DNA of 64,000 nt from Caenorhabditis elegans (Eukaryota; Nematoda; Chromadorea; Rhabditida; Rhabditidae), in assembly GCF_000002985.6 (NCBI RefSeq), contig NC_003280.10, positions 8,800,501-8,864,500 on the forward strand. The letters run 5' to 3'. A program made the translations under genes and the position numbers. Position 1 is the stretch's first letter. Each line of letters opens with the position of its first letter. Under the pieces are notes generated by a model that searched no databases, was not told the DNA's origin, and was given only the letters and a program-made list of their open reading frames with translations. This document shows, in pieces, positions 23,445 through 35,942 of the stretch.

Positions 23445-24600
23445 TTATTCGTTGAATTGTGTATCTTCAAACTAGCGAATCTCAAAAAATAAGCGTCCAG
23501 AAAGCAAATTTTTAATAAACTAAATGATCAGAAATATCTTGTCTTCCTTTTGTATAATTTTTCATTGTAATATACTAGCTATTTGCTGAGTTACACAGAG
23601 TCAAAGCCATTTTACCGAAAATAATAAAAAATTTTGAGAACTCTTCTGTTGTATTAGTCATAACTCAACATCTATTGCATTTCAAAAGAAAAATTTTGTT
23701 GAATAATGAGTAAAAAATATTTTGCTACATTCTATCAGTTTAACGTTTTTTGATATTTTTATGTTCAGCCGAGTTACAGACCGTTTTCTGAAAAAATCCA
23801 ATTTCCCCCATAAAACTCTTCATATCCAACGTATCGACTTGAAATTTTGAAAAATGATCACTCCTATGAGGTCTCTACAATTTCCTTAAAAAAATTTCGA
23901 AAAATCCTGCTAATCTCCAAAATCGTCCTTCGCTCCAAAAAACGAAAGTGGACCTTTGTCTTTCGGAAAATGACCAAAAAATGAAATTGGGATATTGGGG
24001 TCGAAAAATATATTTTTAGAAAGCTGAGAACACGTTATTTACGAATATCATATTCATTTTTGATGGTTTCGTCTTTGAAAACCCTAATTTTCAATTTCAC
24101 GTGACTCTTTTTCGAGCAGTTTTTCACTCGATCAGTTTTTCAACAGTTTTTAAGCAAAGAATAAATGTCACATGAGTTTCATGATTTAATTTCAAGTCTG
24201 TTCAAAGACGAAACCATCAAAAATGAATATGATATTCGTAAATAACGTGTTCTCAGCTTTCTAAAAATATATTTTTCGACCCCAATATCCCAATTTCATT
24301 TTTTGGTCAATTTCCGAAAGGCAAAGGTCCACTTTTTTTGTAGGACATTGTAGAGCCCTCAAAGGAGTGGTCATTTTTCAAAATTTCAAGTCGATACGTT
24401 CGATATGAAGAGTTTTATGGACGAAATTGGATTTTTTCAGAAAACGGTCTGGAAAGATGATTCAAAAGAAAGAAAAAATATTTCTGATCATTTTTGTTAG
24501 TTGGACATGTGCCCTCTAGACGCGTATTTTTTAAGAAACGCCAGTTTGAAGTTACTCAATTTAGCGAGTTTATGAAGCTATTTGGTTCGCTTTCAGTTCG
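23445..24600. repeat. Foldback element, copy B
   Basis: Same family as 14250-15845 and 36254-37730. The left arm (23445-24100) is nearly complete. The right arm (24150-24600) has lost internal segments, around 24340 and around 24450. The centre differs from that of the other copies. It is non-coding. Confidence 0.85.
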
Positions 24601-25609
24601 AACGACGTAACATTTGGCAATTGATTTTGGAATTCAATTGTGGGTTTAAGTTAGATGTGCAATCGATCGTTAAGACTACTTTCAGGGCGAAGCCGAAGTT
24701 TCTTAAGCTCCAGTTGACGATGATTCCAAGAAAATAATACGATTTTAGCGATGATTTATTGAAATAGCAAATATTTATTATTTACAGTTCTCTGTATCCT
24801 CCGGCATTTTGGCTGACGCTGACAAAACTGGTAACTATTTGCGTTTCTCGACTTTTTTGTTTTCTGCTCTTTTTACCTGTATGATCACTTCCATTTCAAG
24901 TTTGAAAAATATGTTCTTTTTGAAAGAAACAATGTAAGCTATAAAGCACAAATTTCAAAGCTGAATCACACAATTTTCCGATGATACATGAATTAGTTCC
25001 GATGAATTAGTTTTCCATATTCATTTTATTACATTTTGTCTCTCGAAAGACAGGGTCGCATTTCAGACAGATCCAATCCAGTTTTCTTACGAATTTTGAA
25101 TGATATTTGAATTTTCGCAAAATGCATTAAATTTTTTTTTATGAAAAAAATCGGCCGTGATTTTTTTGTTTATTGAATCGTAAGTTCACTGACATCGGTT
25201 TCGAAAAATAATTCAAAGTTTTGGTAATCTATGTTTGCGTTGTACCACGCAACCCTTCCAGCTGAATAAACGCATCTCTACATGAATTTTGCACTGCGAA
25301 ACGAGCAAAATCTGCAAGATTTAAATAATTATTATTCAAAAATTGAGTCAAAAACCATCTGAACAACTTTTGAAAAGCTAGACAATTCTCAAACACGGAA
25401 ATGAACAAGTATTATTACTAAAAGGTAGAGATCCTCAACAAATAGAAACGGGGTAACCTCAAATAGAAATTACAAAATCGAACTGTATTTGCTAAAAAGC
25501 CTATCTAATGGGGAGGAGTTAGAAAAGAAAAAAGTTTGCTCAAATACCAGTTGACTTGGCACAGTTTATAGTAAGCATTGAGGCTCTTTTTTGGTTATTC
25601 CTGTCACTT
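24601..25609. promoter_or_regulatory. Upstream region of nas-25
   Basis: AT-rich, no supported coding exon. It presumably contains the nas-25 promoter. No TATA box or other specific site can be assigned. Confidence 0.35.
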
Positions 25610-27620
25610 ATGCAGATCTATTTAGGTATCACAATTTGTCTCGTGGCTTTTTTGGTTAGTTTTTAAAAGGAAGAATGCAAAAAAATATTTTTGACAAGTT
25701 CAAGTTAGGAATTCGAAAAATGTTTAATTACAAATAATTTTCTTGGTTGAGGTATAAAATTTTTTCAGAACAGTTGTTTTTACTTACTGGTCATTTTTGA
25801 TGGAAACCTATAATAGATTTTCATATAAATAATCTCAATCTCCATTTGAAATATTTTGAAAATAATGAATTAATTCGCCATTTTTCACCATTTCAGACGG
25901 TCATCGACTGTGCCATTCCGTATTACCGCACACATTCAAACTTTGGATCACTGGGCAGGGTTCGTCATTTTGTAAACAAATCAATCTAATTCTCAAATAA
26001 CGCGTTTTGTTATGTCAATTCTAAAATAACAATTTGTTTAAAACTCGGACACTCTTCAATGACTCACCAAATAAAATTTTCAGAGAAAAGTTAGACAAGT
26101 CCAGAGAGATCTCACATATAGATGGCCAAACAATACGGTTCCATATTATGTGGGAAATGTGACAAGTTAGTTAACGAAAGTCAAGAAATGTTGCTGGTGT
26201 ACGTTGTGGTTTTAGGTACAATCAAGAAATCTGTGAGATTAGCTATTGAGGAGCTTCAGGCATGGACTTGTATTCGGTTTCAAAACGTTAATGAGAAATA
26301 TTCAGGTAAATTTCTGGCAGAGTGAATATTTTTTAAAAATCTTGTTAACTTTATTTTTTTTATTAGGCTTTAATACAATTATGGCATTGCAGATGCTTAT
26401 CGCTAACACTATTGAGCACTTTTGGTGTCATATACAATTTGTTTCCATCCACTTCCAAATAGAATATTTCAGATGGAGATTCGGTCCGAATAGTTGATCT
26501 TGGATCATGCTCATCTCCGATTGGACGCCAACAAATTGGAACTCAAGATGTCTCCTTGACTAAGAATTGTTGGGGAGTTAGTAATAGGATATTTTGAAAT
26601 TAGTAAATAAAGACAATTTAAGATGGGAACTGCAATTCACGAATTAATGCATGCAATTGGGATCGAGCATACTCAATCCAGAAGTGACAGGAATCGATAT
26701 TTAGATATTCTAGCTCAAAACATTGATGTAAGATTTTTTAAAATATGGTTTTTGAAATTTGAACTTTCAGAATCGGGATCTTCCGAATTTCGAACTACTA
26801 TCGCCTCGTCTCTGGGCTAACCTAGTACCGTATGATTATGGAAGTGTTATGCATTATTCAGCTGATTCGTAAGAGAATAAGGAGTTTTTCAATCAAATAT
26901 CAAGACATTTTAGTTTTTCGAACAAAGATGACGAACAAACAATGCTTCCAAAAGATCGATCATTTATCGAAACAATGGGAAGTATGATTCCAAACTTTTA
27001 CGACTTCGATCAAATTAATCAGTATTATCAGTGTTATGACTCATGCAGAAATGCCGGGCAATTAGCTAATTGTGCAAATGGGGGAATACCAAACCCCAAT
27101 AATTGTCAAGTTTGTAACTGTCCAATGGGTTATGGTGGAGATCTCTGTGATCAGAGGGTAATTTGTACGTATACAAATTCTAAAACCAATATGAACCTGT
27201 TTCAGCCAGAAGGATGTGGCAGTACACTCGTTGCAACAGATCGCTGGCAAAAACAGAAGCTTTCTGTGAGATTCAGTAGAAATGATGATCAGTATTTCAC
27301 GTTTTGTAATTCATGGATTGTCGGACCCTCCGATCGAACATTGCAAGTTATTTATGAAATTACATCCGATTCAATCAGACGACAAATTTGTTCATTTGGT
27401 TGTTATGAAGGAGGAATTGAAGTGAAACATCTTCAGGACCCAAGGATAACAAATGATAGGTACTTTTTGAAGTTATGCAAACTATCAATTGAGTTATTCT
27501 TTCAGAGATTGTTGTCTGAATACTCCATTAAATCTAACAACTACTGTTAATCCACTCCCAGTTATTCTATATACGTCGGGAGCAACTGTCACTTATGACT
27601 TTTCGTACAGATACGTGTGA
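25610..27620 (+). CDS. nas-25: Astacin metalloprotease NAS-25
   Basis: Ten exons: 25610-25654, 25897-25959, 26084-26165, 26216-26305, 26473-26576, 26623-26727, 26771-26868, 26914-27157, 27206-27459, 27506-27620 (399 aa). This is a secreted zinc endopeptidase. It has a signal peptide (about 1-15) and a short pro-region ending just before the W-P-N-N-T-V-P-Y-Y block (about residue 50) that opens the mature protease. The zinc motif HELMHAIGIEH (134-144) is followed by T-Q-S-R-S-D-R, and the Met-turn S-V-M-H-Y is at about 188-192. All catalytic residues are present. An EGF-like module with six Cys follows, then a CUB-like domain to the C-terminus. The nas-25 (F46C5.3) identity comes from memory of the locus; the family is certain. 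Confidence 0.85.
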
Positions 27621-27771
27621 GTCAGAACTTTGTTAATCAGTTTTGTTATTCTTTTTTTGCACCCGCCTTCTTTGTTTCAAATGATGATCTCTTGTCAATA
27701 AACGAGTATTTATGCACTTTTGAGCAATTTTTATTCGTTGCTCTTTGAAAATGAAAACAATAAACCCATAA

Positions 27772-28731
27772 TCAGTGACTCAAAACGAAGAAAAGAATGA
27801 TTGCAATGGAAGGTAGGAAGGATGAGAATGAAGATGAGGATGAAGCAAGAAACCGGAAATGATAACCAGACATCACTTCCAAATATCTGTAATTTTAAAC
27901 TGATTAATTTGAGAAAATATCGAAGTGAAAGTCAATGCAAATATTATAATGGAAACTTGTAAAAAATGATGCATTCCACATGGAAAATTTCAGCATCAAC
28001 AAAATGAAAATTACCTTGGATCGATAGCCGCAATAATAGTGTCAAAATTGACGACACCTCGGAAAAGGCCCTCAGCATACGTGGCAAATGGTAGTCGAGA
28101 GTGAATATCATTGCATTTGTCTCGTCTATTACAGACACACGTTGTCTGATTAAAAGTATCTTCACATAACAGAACTGCACCAACCCGTCTCATTCGAAGT
28201 TCTGATGTACGACGGTTCATCTGAAATTTCGGAATATCTCGTGAACATATAAATTGGTAAATACTTCTAAATCTGCCAATTGCCACGGAGAGAAGTTGAC
28301 ACATCCTGACATGTATTGATATACTGGACAGTGCTTGCATTGTCCTAGAAAATATTATTGGAGTTAGATAATATTTTAGTATAAAATTTTAATTTAAATT
28401 CAATTCAAGTTTTAAAAATTTACTCATAAAACAAGCATTTCCTTTGCAAGTGGTAGCTCCACTCGTGCACACCTTCCCTTCTTTTGCTGAAGCTGAACGC
28501 CAAAGTTGAACACACTGAACACATTCTACCTGAAATTATTCCCAAATGATAACTGCATGATAATGTAGAATACTCACTAATGATTCAGTGTTCTCAAGCT
28601 CAAACTCTTCACATGTCATCTGTGCAATCGAGCAAAGTATGAACACGGATGCGACGGAGAAGCCTGTAATTATTTGATTTTGGAATTTAAGGCTATTCAC
28701 ATATGGTCCACCTACCATTCTTCCGTCTCAT
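27772..28731 (-). CDS. GPI-type secreted Cys-rich protein (ET-module-like)
   Basis: Six exons: 28716-28731, 28578-28663, 28424-28529, 28265-28344, 28015-28220, 27772-27886 (202 aa). An N-terminal signal peptide is followed by about ten spaced Cys. These include C-x2-C, a C-K-G-x-A-C-F block, a C-K-H-C-P block, and the closing C-V-C-N-x3-D-x-C-N signature typical of nematode ET-module and Ly6-like extracellular domains. The last exon gives a Ser-rich spacer and a terminal hydrophobic stretch with no charged tail, the pattern of a GPI-attachment signal. The gene converges on nas-25 (stops 150 nt apart). Ligand and function are unknown. Confidence 0.75.
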
Positions 28732-30538
28732 GAGAGCACATTGATATGCGTTGCTGACAGTAGTCACAAAGTGAAGATCGAGATTTGCTGGAAATTTCGG
28801 CGAAAATATAAAATGATGGAAAATACGGAGAAAATACGATGAGTGAGGTGATCTGACGAAGGTAATTATTGTGATGTATAGGGAAAGAAAATATAACGAC
28901 TCTCAGATTTTTATAATTTGTCCTTCAGTGAAACTAATTTTCGATTTTGGACCGCTAGCGCTTTTTTCTAGAATTTTTTCTAGAAATGTTTAGAGTAGCC
29001 AGCAATTGAAATTCGTATTCGATTTTGAAATTTTGTGGGGCTAAAAATTACAGTTCGTGCAACTTCCAGTTTTGTGTCTCTCTTTTTTATAGAGGAATCT
29101 CATTGTATTGCGCCGTGTAAGTTTGTATTTAAAATAAGCTGGGAAAAGTTCTAAGATCAGAAAAGTTTAAAAGGTGAGTGGAATAATACAAAAGAAACGA
29201 AAAATTGAGAAAGGAAGAGGACACTGTCTAAACAAAAAAGAAAAATACGAAATAAATAATGAGGAAGAAGGAGTAGGAGCATGACGTGGCATACACATGG
29301 ATCATCAATGCTCATCTTGTTCTAACATCCTCCCTCTTTTTCATTTTTAAAACATTAATGAGGTTCTAAAACCAAGAGAAAAGAATGAGGTTGGGTGAAA
29401 TATGTGTTTGAGATGAGAATATCTTTTTCGAACGGGAACTTTTTTTTTCGTTGAGAAAACACGAATAACCCAGGCGGGAAAGGAGTAATAAATATTACGT
29501 CGTCGTCGTTCGCTTCCTGACTACTAAAATTGAGTTCGGAACTATACCACACACACCGGGTCAAACAAACAAGGCGAGCTTCGGATTGGACTGAAGAAGG
29601 GAGCACTCCTAATTAAAAATGCTCCCCGGTTGGTAGAGGGCGACGTGAAATCTGAGAGATTTTCGGAAGTTTCGAGTGTGTCGAGAAGGGAGAAAAAGAA
29701 GAAAAAGGACACAGGCTTGTACTTTTTGGAAGATATCGGATTGCCAATAGAATAAGATATTTGTACATACTTTTCAATAATTGAGACTTATCTCTGCAAA
29801 TAATTTTTAAAATCACACATTCTTTGGAACCAAATTTTTTTACCGATTCACCTGTAATAGAAAAGATAATGTTTTTGGAACATATATGTATAATTGACAC
29901 AAGAATTCAAAACTAAATATATTTTTGAAGGCCACTTTTGCATCTAAAGTTTGAATGGCGTACCTTTTTTGTGCTATTTATACAATCTACGGAATTTTTG
30001 AATTCGACTTAAAATTTTGAAAGCTCCAGGAAAAGCAGATCCAATTTTGTAGAACTCCGAAAAGTAACATCAAAGAAATATTTGCAATTTTAGTTTGGTG
30101 GGAAGTAAAATAAAGTTATGAAATAGAAGAAAATAAAGTAAGAAAACAAAAAAATAGTGAGGATGAATGAGTTTGTTAGAAAATAAAAATAAAGTGAGTC
30201 GAAATTAGGAATTCTGAAAAGAACATGGCTAGCATTGAAGCTTTTTTCTAAGCCAGTTGTGTGAAAAACTTGGTAGGGGTGTTTTTGAAAAAGTGAATTC
30301 TTTGGTATGTATAGTATTAGATACTTTTGAATGAATGACAGAAGTGATTTGAATTTTGGTTTTTCAAAATTAAAGCAATAAAAATCATCTAAATTGTGCT
30401 TGAAAGTTTCCGCGAATTCTAATGCCCAGATTCAGAATTCAATGGAATATTTTTTCTCCTGTTTCGTGTGACTTCTTTTTCCCTATTTCTCTCTTGTTGT
30501 TGCTTATCTCTTCAAAACACGAAAAACTGGGTCCAAAA

Positions 30539-30551
30539 GCCCCGCCCACCC
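30539..30551 (+). promoter_or_regulatory. GC-box / KLF-Sp1-type word
   Basis: GCCCCGCCCACCC is an uncommon GC-rich word in this AT-rich DNA and matches the general Sp1/KLF binding pattern. It lies in a GC-richer island upstream of the Ly6-like gene. Confidence 0.3.
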
Positions 30552-33469
30552 AATTCTCGGACCCTATTATAATCGAAACGAGCTGTCTTTCGTGTCTGTC
30601 GACGGGACGTCTTCGCATATTTTTTGATTGAGTTTGTGGTGCATATGTGCTCATCTGCAACAACACGACTGAGCCAGTTGACACGCTTATGCACATGCAG
30701 CTGCGAATCTCATCGAAATTTAGAAGTAAGCAGAAAGAGAAAAAAGGCAATGAAAATGAAAATGACCCCGAAAAAGTTTTTGTTGGGGTGTATGTGCTGG
30801 CGTTGGTGACGAAGAGGCGAGAAATTTCTAATTAAAAGTTGGCCAATCGAGAAGCACTTTTGAATGGAAATTCAGAGCACAGCTGCTTCGAAGAGGAGCA
30901 TAGGCAAGAATCACAAAAGCAGGCAAATCTCCATTTTTTGGAGGGTGATGGATTAACGTGGAGAAGAAGAAGAAGGAGGGGACCTCAATTTGGATAATAA
31001 TAGTAGTGAAACCAGAAAGAGAGGAAGAACACACATGTCAATGTGACATGAGACGGGAGCAGCGTCTTGAGAAATGTAACAATTAGTACATTGGGAGCCA
31101 AAAAGAATGAGTGAGCGACAGGTGGTGTCGTGAAACAAGTGACCTTTTTGATGAGTTACCTAACAGAAAGGGCATATGTTTTATGGACTTATAGAAAATA
31201 TTTAGATGAAACAGAAAATGTATCAAGTATCGGAAAGTTTGAGTTCCTAGAAGGTTAGCAGTAGAAATTAGCTTGCATAGTCTTAGTTAGTTAGATGAAA
31301 TGAAAAAATTTAAAATTTAACAAAGATAATTGAGATCAAAGAAGAAAACTCTTCGCATTTTTGTGTGGAGAGTTTCACATATTACTTAAAATAAATTGAA
31401 CTATTTTAATTTAATGCGGTGCAAGTTCATTTTTAAAACTTAAAAAAAAACTGATTGTTAGATAAATATTATTCTCAGAAAAACAATTAAAATTAGTTTT
31501 ATTTTCACATGAGTTCTACTAGGCTGGGAAGTAATAGCATTTAAAAAACTGTTCTACCCAGTAGAATCCAATCTCATTCGATTAAAAGAGGACCAACTAT
31601 AAATTAGAACATGCTGGGATTTCCAAGTCCCTTTGGGAGAACACATTCAAACAAAACCCATAAAAAAGTGTCTCAGTTGTTGTGAACTCTGATTTGATTG
31701 TCATCCCAAAAAAAGATCAAGCTCCGAGATATGGAGGTATTGAGCAAAACTGAGTTCGTTTCTTCTCCTCTATGGGAAATCTGACACAAAACTTTTCTCT
31801 CTCATTCCCCACTCCTCTCTTTCTATTTTGGCCCACTTGTGAAATGTGAGAGAAGCTTCTTCTTTATGCGGTAAAAAGCGGACAAAAACGGGGGAGCAAT
31901 ACAAATAGGGAAAAGAAGAAAAATAGAGAATAAACAACAAAATTTGAAGAGAATAACTGCTTTTTCAATTAGTTCTGACTTGACTATATACTCATTTTCC
32001 AGCTTTTGAAGATGCTGTGATTTGGGAACGTGTATAGGGGCTTCTTTACAATATTTTGGAAAGGTGTAGTAGAAGCATCACTTTTCAATTGTAAAACTAT
32101 TATATTTAGTAACATATACAAAGAGAAAAAATCGGAAAAAGTATTGCATGTAATTGTATGACTAATACGGTTCTTTTTTCAACTTTTTCAACCTTGCTGA
32201 TACCGAAGCTTCAAAATAAGGAATGAGTTTTGATCTAAAAAAAAACCTTATGGAAAATTTTAAGCAAAAAATATAAATATTTCAATATGCTTTGAGTATC
32301 TCCGGATGGCGTCAGCTCTCAAAAAGTAGGTTGTTGGCCAGAACACAAAAATTATTTGAACTATTGTTAGCTTTTTCCTATAACGTCCCGCATGCTTTAG
32401 AGCTGAAAGAGCTCTGTCAGAGTTTTTAGAAAATATTTTAAATTTTCTACAAAAGTAGCACAAAACTTGAGTACATTTAAAAAAGAATTAACTGGTCTAG
32501 TATTACTCCACCCACTCCTCATCTCAGCCACTTAATTGATTCCAATTTCTCGTGCCACCGAACGATGTACGTTAAAGCTGTGATGGCGACGGCATCGGCG
32601 GGCAATGGGCAAGTGGTTTCGTGCGGAAACGGCATCTTTTCGAAATTCCGGAAATTCCCCAGTGACCATGCTCTCCATCTTTCCTTCCCCCGAAAATCAG
32701 TTTGTCACAACATCGTCCAAATGTTGCCGCCACGCAAAGAATCTATCAATGAGAAGTAAAAAATGTTGTTTTGTGAAAAATGTTGGATAACAGAAAAGCA
32801 GATGGCAACTCAAAAAGTATGTGTGTAGATGAGGATGGATCGTTTAAGAAATGTATGAGTGGCAAAAGGAAAGACGATGCAGAAGAAGCTGTGAGAAGTG
32901 AGGGATATATATTAGAAGGCACGATTATGAATAAATGATCAAGTGTGAAACGGCTGTCGACAGACATACTTGATGCCAAGCAAAAGTTTTTGAAAAAAAG
33001 GTGATGGTGAAAAAAGTACAAAAAGTACGAAAAAATGAGGAAAAACGTTGAGATACGGGTGAGAAAAGTAATAATGGGATATTTGAAATGATGAAAACCT
33101 TCTTGTCTACTAAATTTTGTATAATTGAGTGGAATAGTTCAGGAGACCTTTAAAGCATCGCCCGTTGGGAGCACGGATTTCAAAGCGGAATCTTTAACAA
33201 ACATTTGGCATTGAAACCTAGATGATCTGTTCCTATCAAAAATGAAGTGAGCAAAATTTGGATCGTTGCTCTGTTTGACTTGGCCTAAAACACAAGTATT
33301 TCATAATTAGACGTCTTGGATTTTGAAGATTTTATAAATATTTAGTTTGTGAGAATCAAGCTGTGAAGTTATCATATTTTTTCAAACTTTCATTGTTGTC
33401 ACAAGTTTGATTGACACCTATACTGACTGTAATTCTGCCAAGTTTTGAGAATGCCAATTTCTGCGCAAT

Positions 33470-33540
33470 AGCCTACCTACCTACATACATACCTACATTA
33501 CCTACATACCTGCATACCTACATCACAGATGATTCCCGTT
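33470..33540. repeat. Degenerate TACC/TACA microsatellite
   Basis: Tandem CCTACCTACCTACATACATACC words, diverging toward the 3' side. Related CCTACC words occur at about 18430. Confidence 0.7.
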
Positions 33541-35942
33541 TGGTCTGACGCAGGTGGGTACAAGTAAACCGCCTGTAACTGGTCTGTAATTCAAAAAACC
33601 AAGAATACATACACGTAACACGCCTGTATTCCAAATACCAACACCTACATAAAAACTTTATGGAATCTTCTAAAATTCAAAAACGTATGTTAAACAGCGC
33701 TCTTAGTATTTACTGGTAATTAGTCAAAAATGTTAAGAACCTAGCTTTTCCTTATTTAGAGACAATTTCGGATTAAAAAAACGCCACAAGATCCTTAACA
33801 TAATTTTTGGATAATATAACCACATGGTATTTTCATTCATACAGGAATTTGTATGTGCGTGTCGTAACTTTGGAAAATTTATCAAAATGCGGTAATAAAT
33901 ATTTTTTAATATCTGATTCCGGTCCAAGATTTTCTATGAACATTTCCGGATTTCTCACCAAACTTGAGCTATTCTAGTTTTTCAACTGCGATATTCAATA
34001 TCATTATGAATTCCCCTAACGCTCAAAAAGAGTTCAATTTTGTTTTATAAGATCTATCAGCTTTAGAGATAGACTGACACCAATTCCCAAAGAATAAGTT
34101 GTTTTGTGAACAAAGCTTTGTTCTTTTTTTGTTTTTTTTCCTCTTTTTTCGTTTCATCTTTTTCCTTCTTTTGCCAAATTCTCGATGTAAGACAATATAA
34201 GTGCAGATAAGCCGAAACGTCGTCGTAAAACTGCATAATTCATGGGTTCTATGTTGCTCTTTTTTCGACTCAGCGCCAAAGGTTCTCACAGGCATGTTTC
34301 AAAAGAAAAAGAGGTCACATGCAGTCTTTTTGGCACAATCTTCGTAGTTTTTCTTTTTCAGCATTTCAAGTCTTTCAAACCACCTGACTCATACTCCCAA
34401 AAGAAGTGGAGGAGAAAATTGGTCTCTCGAATAAAAATGAAATGGTTCAAAAACAAGTTATTTGTAAATGAACATTTTCTTACTAACCCAGGTCAAAATT
34501 TTGAAAGTTTTTTGTGAGTTTTCATATTGTTAGTAAGAAGTTTCCTCATGATTCACCCTCCCCATTTCTAACTTTCCTTTTGTGGTATTTCTGCAATTTG
34601 GAATATTCCGAGAATCTTAAAACTGAATCCACATTTTTTCCAGCTCCACCTTCGGAATAATTTTAGAAAACAGAGAAAAGTATGAATGACAAGGCAGATC
34701 AAGTTTATTTTGAAAAAGGTTAGTTTCTTAGTTTGGTCCATAAATTTTTATTAACCGTTTCTGCCATCCTGCGGTTTCGGTGCTTGTGGAAAATTTCAGC
34801 AGCATTTCGAAAAATCTGAAAAAACAGTTCTAAACCAATGTCGATAGGGTTTAAAGGTTTCAAATTTAGAATTTATTTCAAAAAGTGATTAACTTGATTG
34901 AGGCAAACTTCCTTTGATTTTTGGAATGTTTTTTCGCGGGAATTTGTATTCTAACCAGTTTATCTACGGAAAGCATGTGATTGTTTTGTCCCTTTATCTT
35001 TGCAAAACGAACAACATGGCTTGGAACATTTTATTTTAAAGCTTTGAAAAATAAAAATGTAGAGCAACATAAAGGCATAAAGTAAAGACCATAAAATTCT
35101 GAAAGTTGTATCTATTTTATACTTCTTCCTCGTTTTGATTAATATTTCATCTGGAGATGAATCAAAAAGCACTTTACCTAGTTTTTAATGAAAAATTAAT
35201 TATACACCCCAACTTATCACCTTGATGATCAACAAATATTCCACAGTAAACACACATTGAATTGATATAAATTACCCGTTCCATATATATTTCTGCAGGT
35301 TGTCATATACCCATTTCCGTGCGTATGTTATTGACTTCTGAGTGTCTACTGAAAAGCAAAAAAAAGAATGGGGGAAATTGATATGGGACCCTCGACTTCT
35401 TCCATTTCTTTTTTCAGATATTTTGAGCGGAAAGTCTCTTTGTTTGTTTAATGAGAACAAATCGAAGACACGTCGGTGGTTCTCCTTCTTCTTCTACTTC
35501 GTCTTCTTCTTCCACTTACTCAATCAGCGACTCACTGCCCATTCAATTTCCTTTTTCTATTTCCTTCACTCCTGTTTCTTTCCCTGTTTCTGTGGCTTTT
35601 CTCAACTTTTTCTTCATTTTTCCGACAATTTTGAAGAAAGCCGACACATTTTTTTTCAAAAATATACATTCTAGAGCCTGCCCCCACCGACTGAATGGAT
35701 GCGTCTTCATCGAACAAATAGTGCGTTTTCCTCTTCGTTTTCATTTCTTCAGTACCTCGATCCATCCACGCTTTCCAAATATTTACTTTAATCAAAACTC
35801 ATCCTCTCCTTCTCACCCCTACACATTCCGGAGCTCTAATTAAGTCTCTGGTTGGAGTGGAATGAGGGCTCAATTAATAATCGAGAATAGTCGAGAAGAG
35901 AGAAAAATTCGAAGAGTCTACCACTACATATTCGCTCACAAA

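Larger units (their letters stand above)
28732..35942. other. Long non-coding interval between divergent genes
   Basis: Over 7 kb between two genes pointing apart. I found no multi-exon gene. Frames at 29355, 30439, 32565 and 35451 are open but lack splice partners, motifs or signal peptides; the 35451 frame is a Ser/Phe low-complexity run in a pyrimidine-rich tract. GC-richer islands at about 30.4-31.1 and 32.5-32.8 kb may be regulatory. Confidence 0.4.

Noticed and set aside
32565-32759. 64-codon frame in the GC-richer island
   Set aside because: No splice support or motif; a second frame is open over the same bases. Treated as regulatory DNA.
35451-35843. 130-codon Ser/Phe-rich frame ahead of the Ly6-like gene
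   Set aside because: Low-complexity pyrimidine-rich tract. No splice site joins it to a neighbouring exon and the composition follows the base bias.
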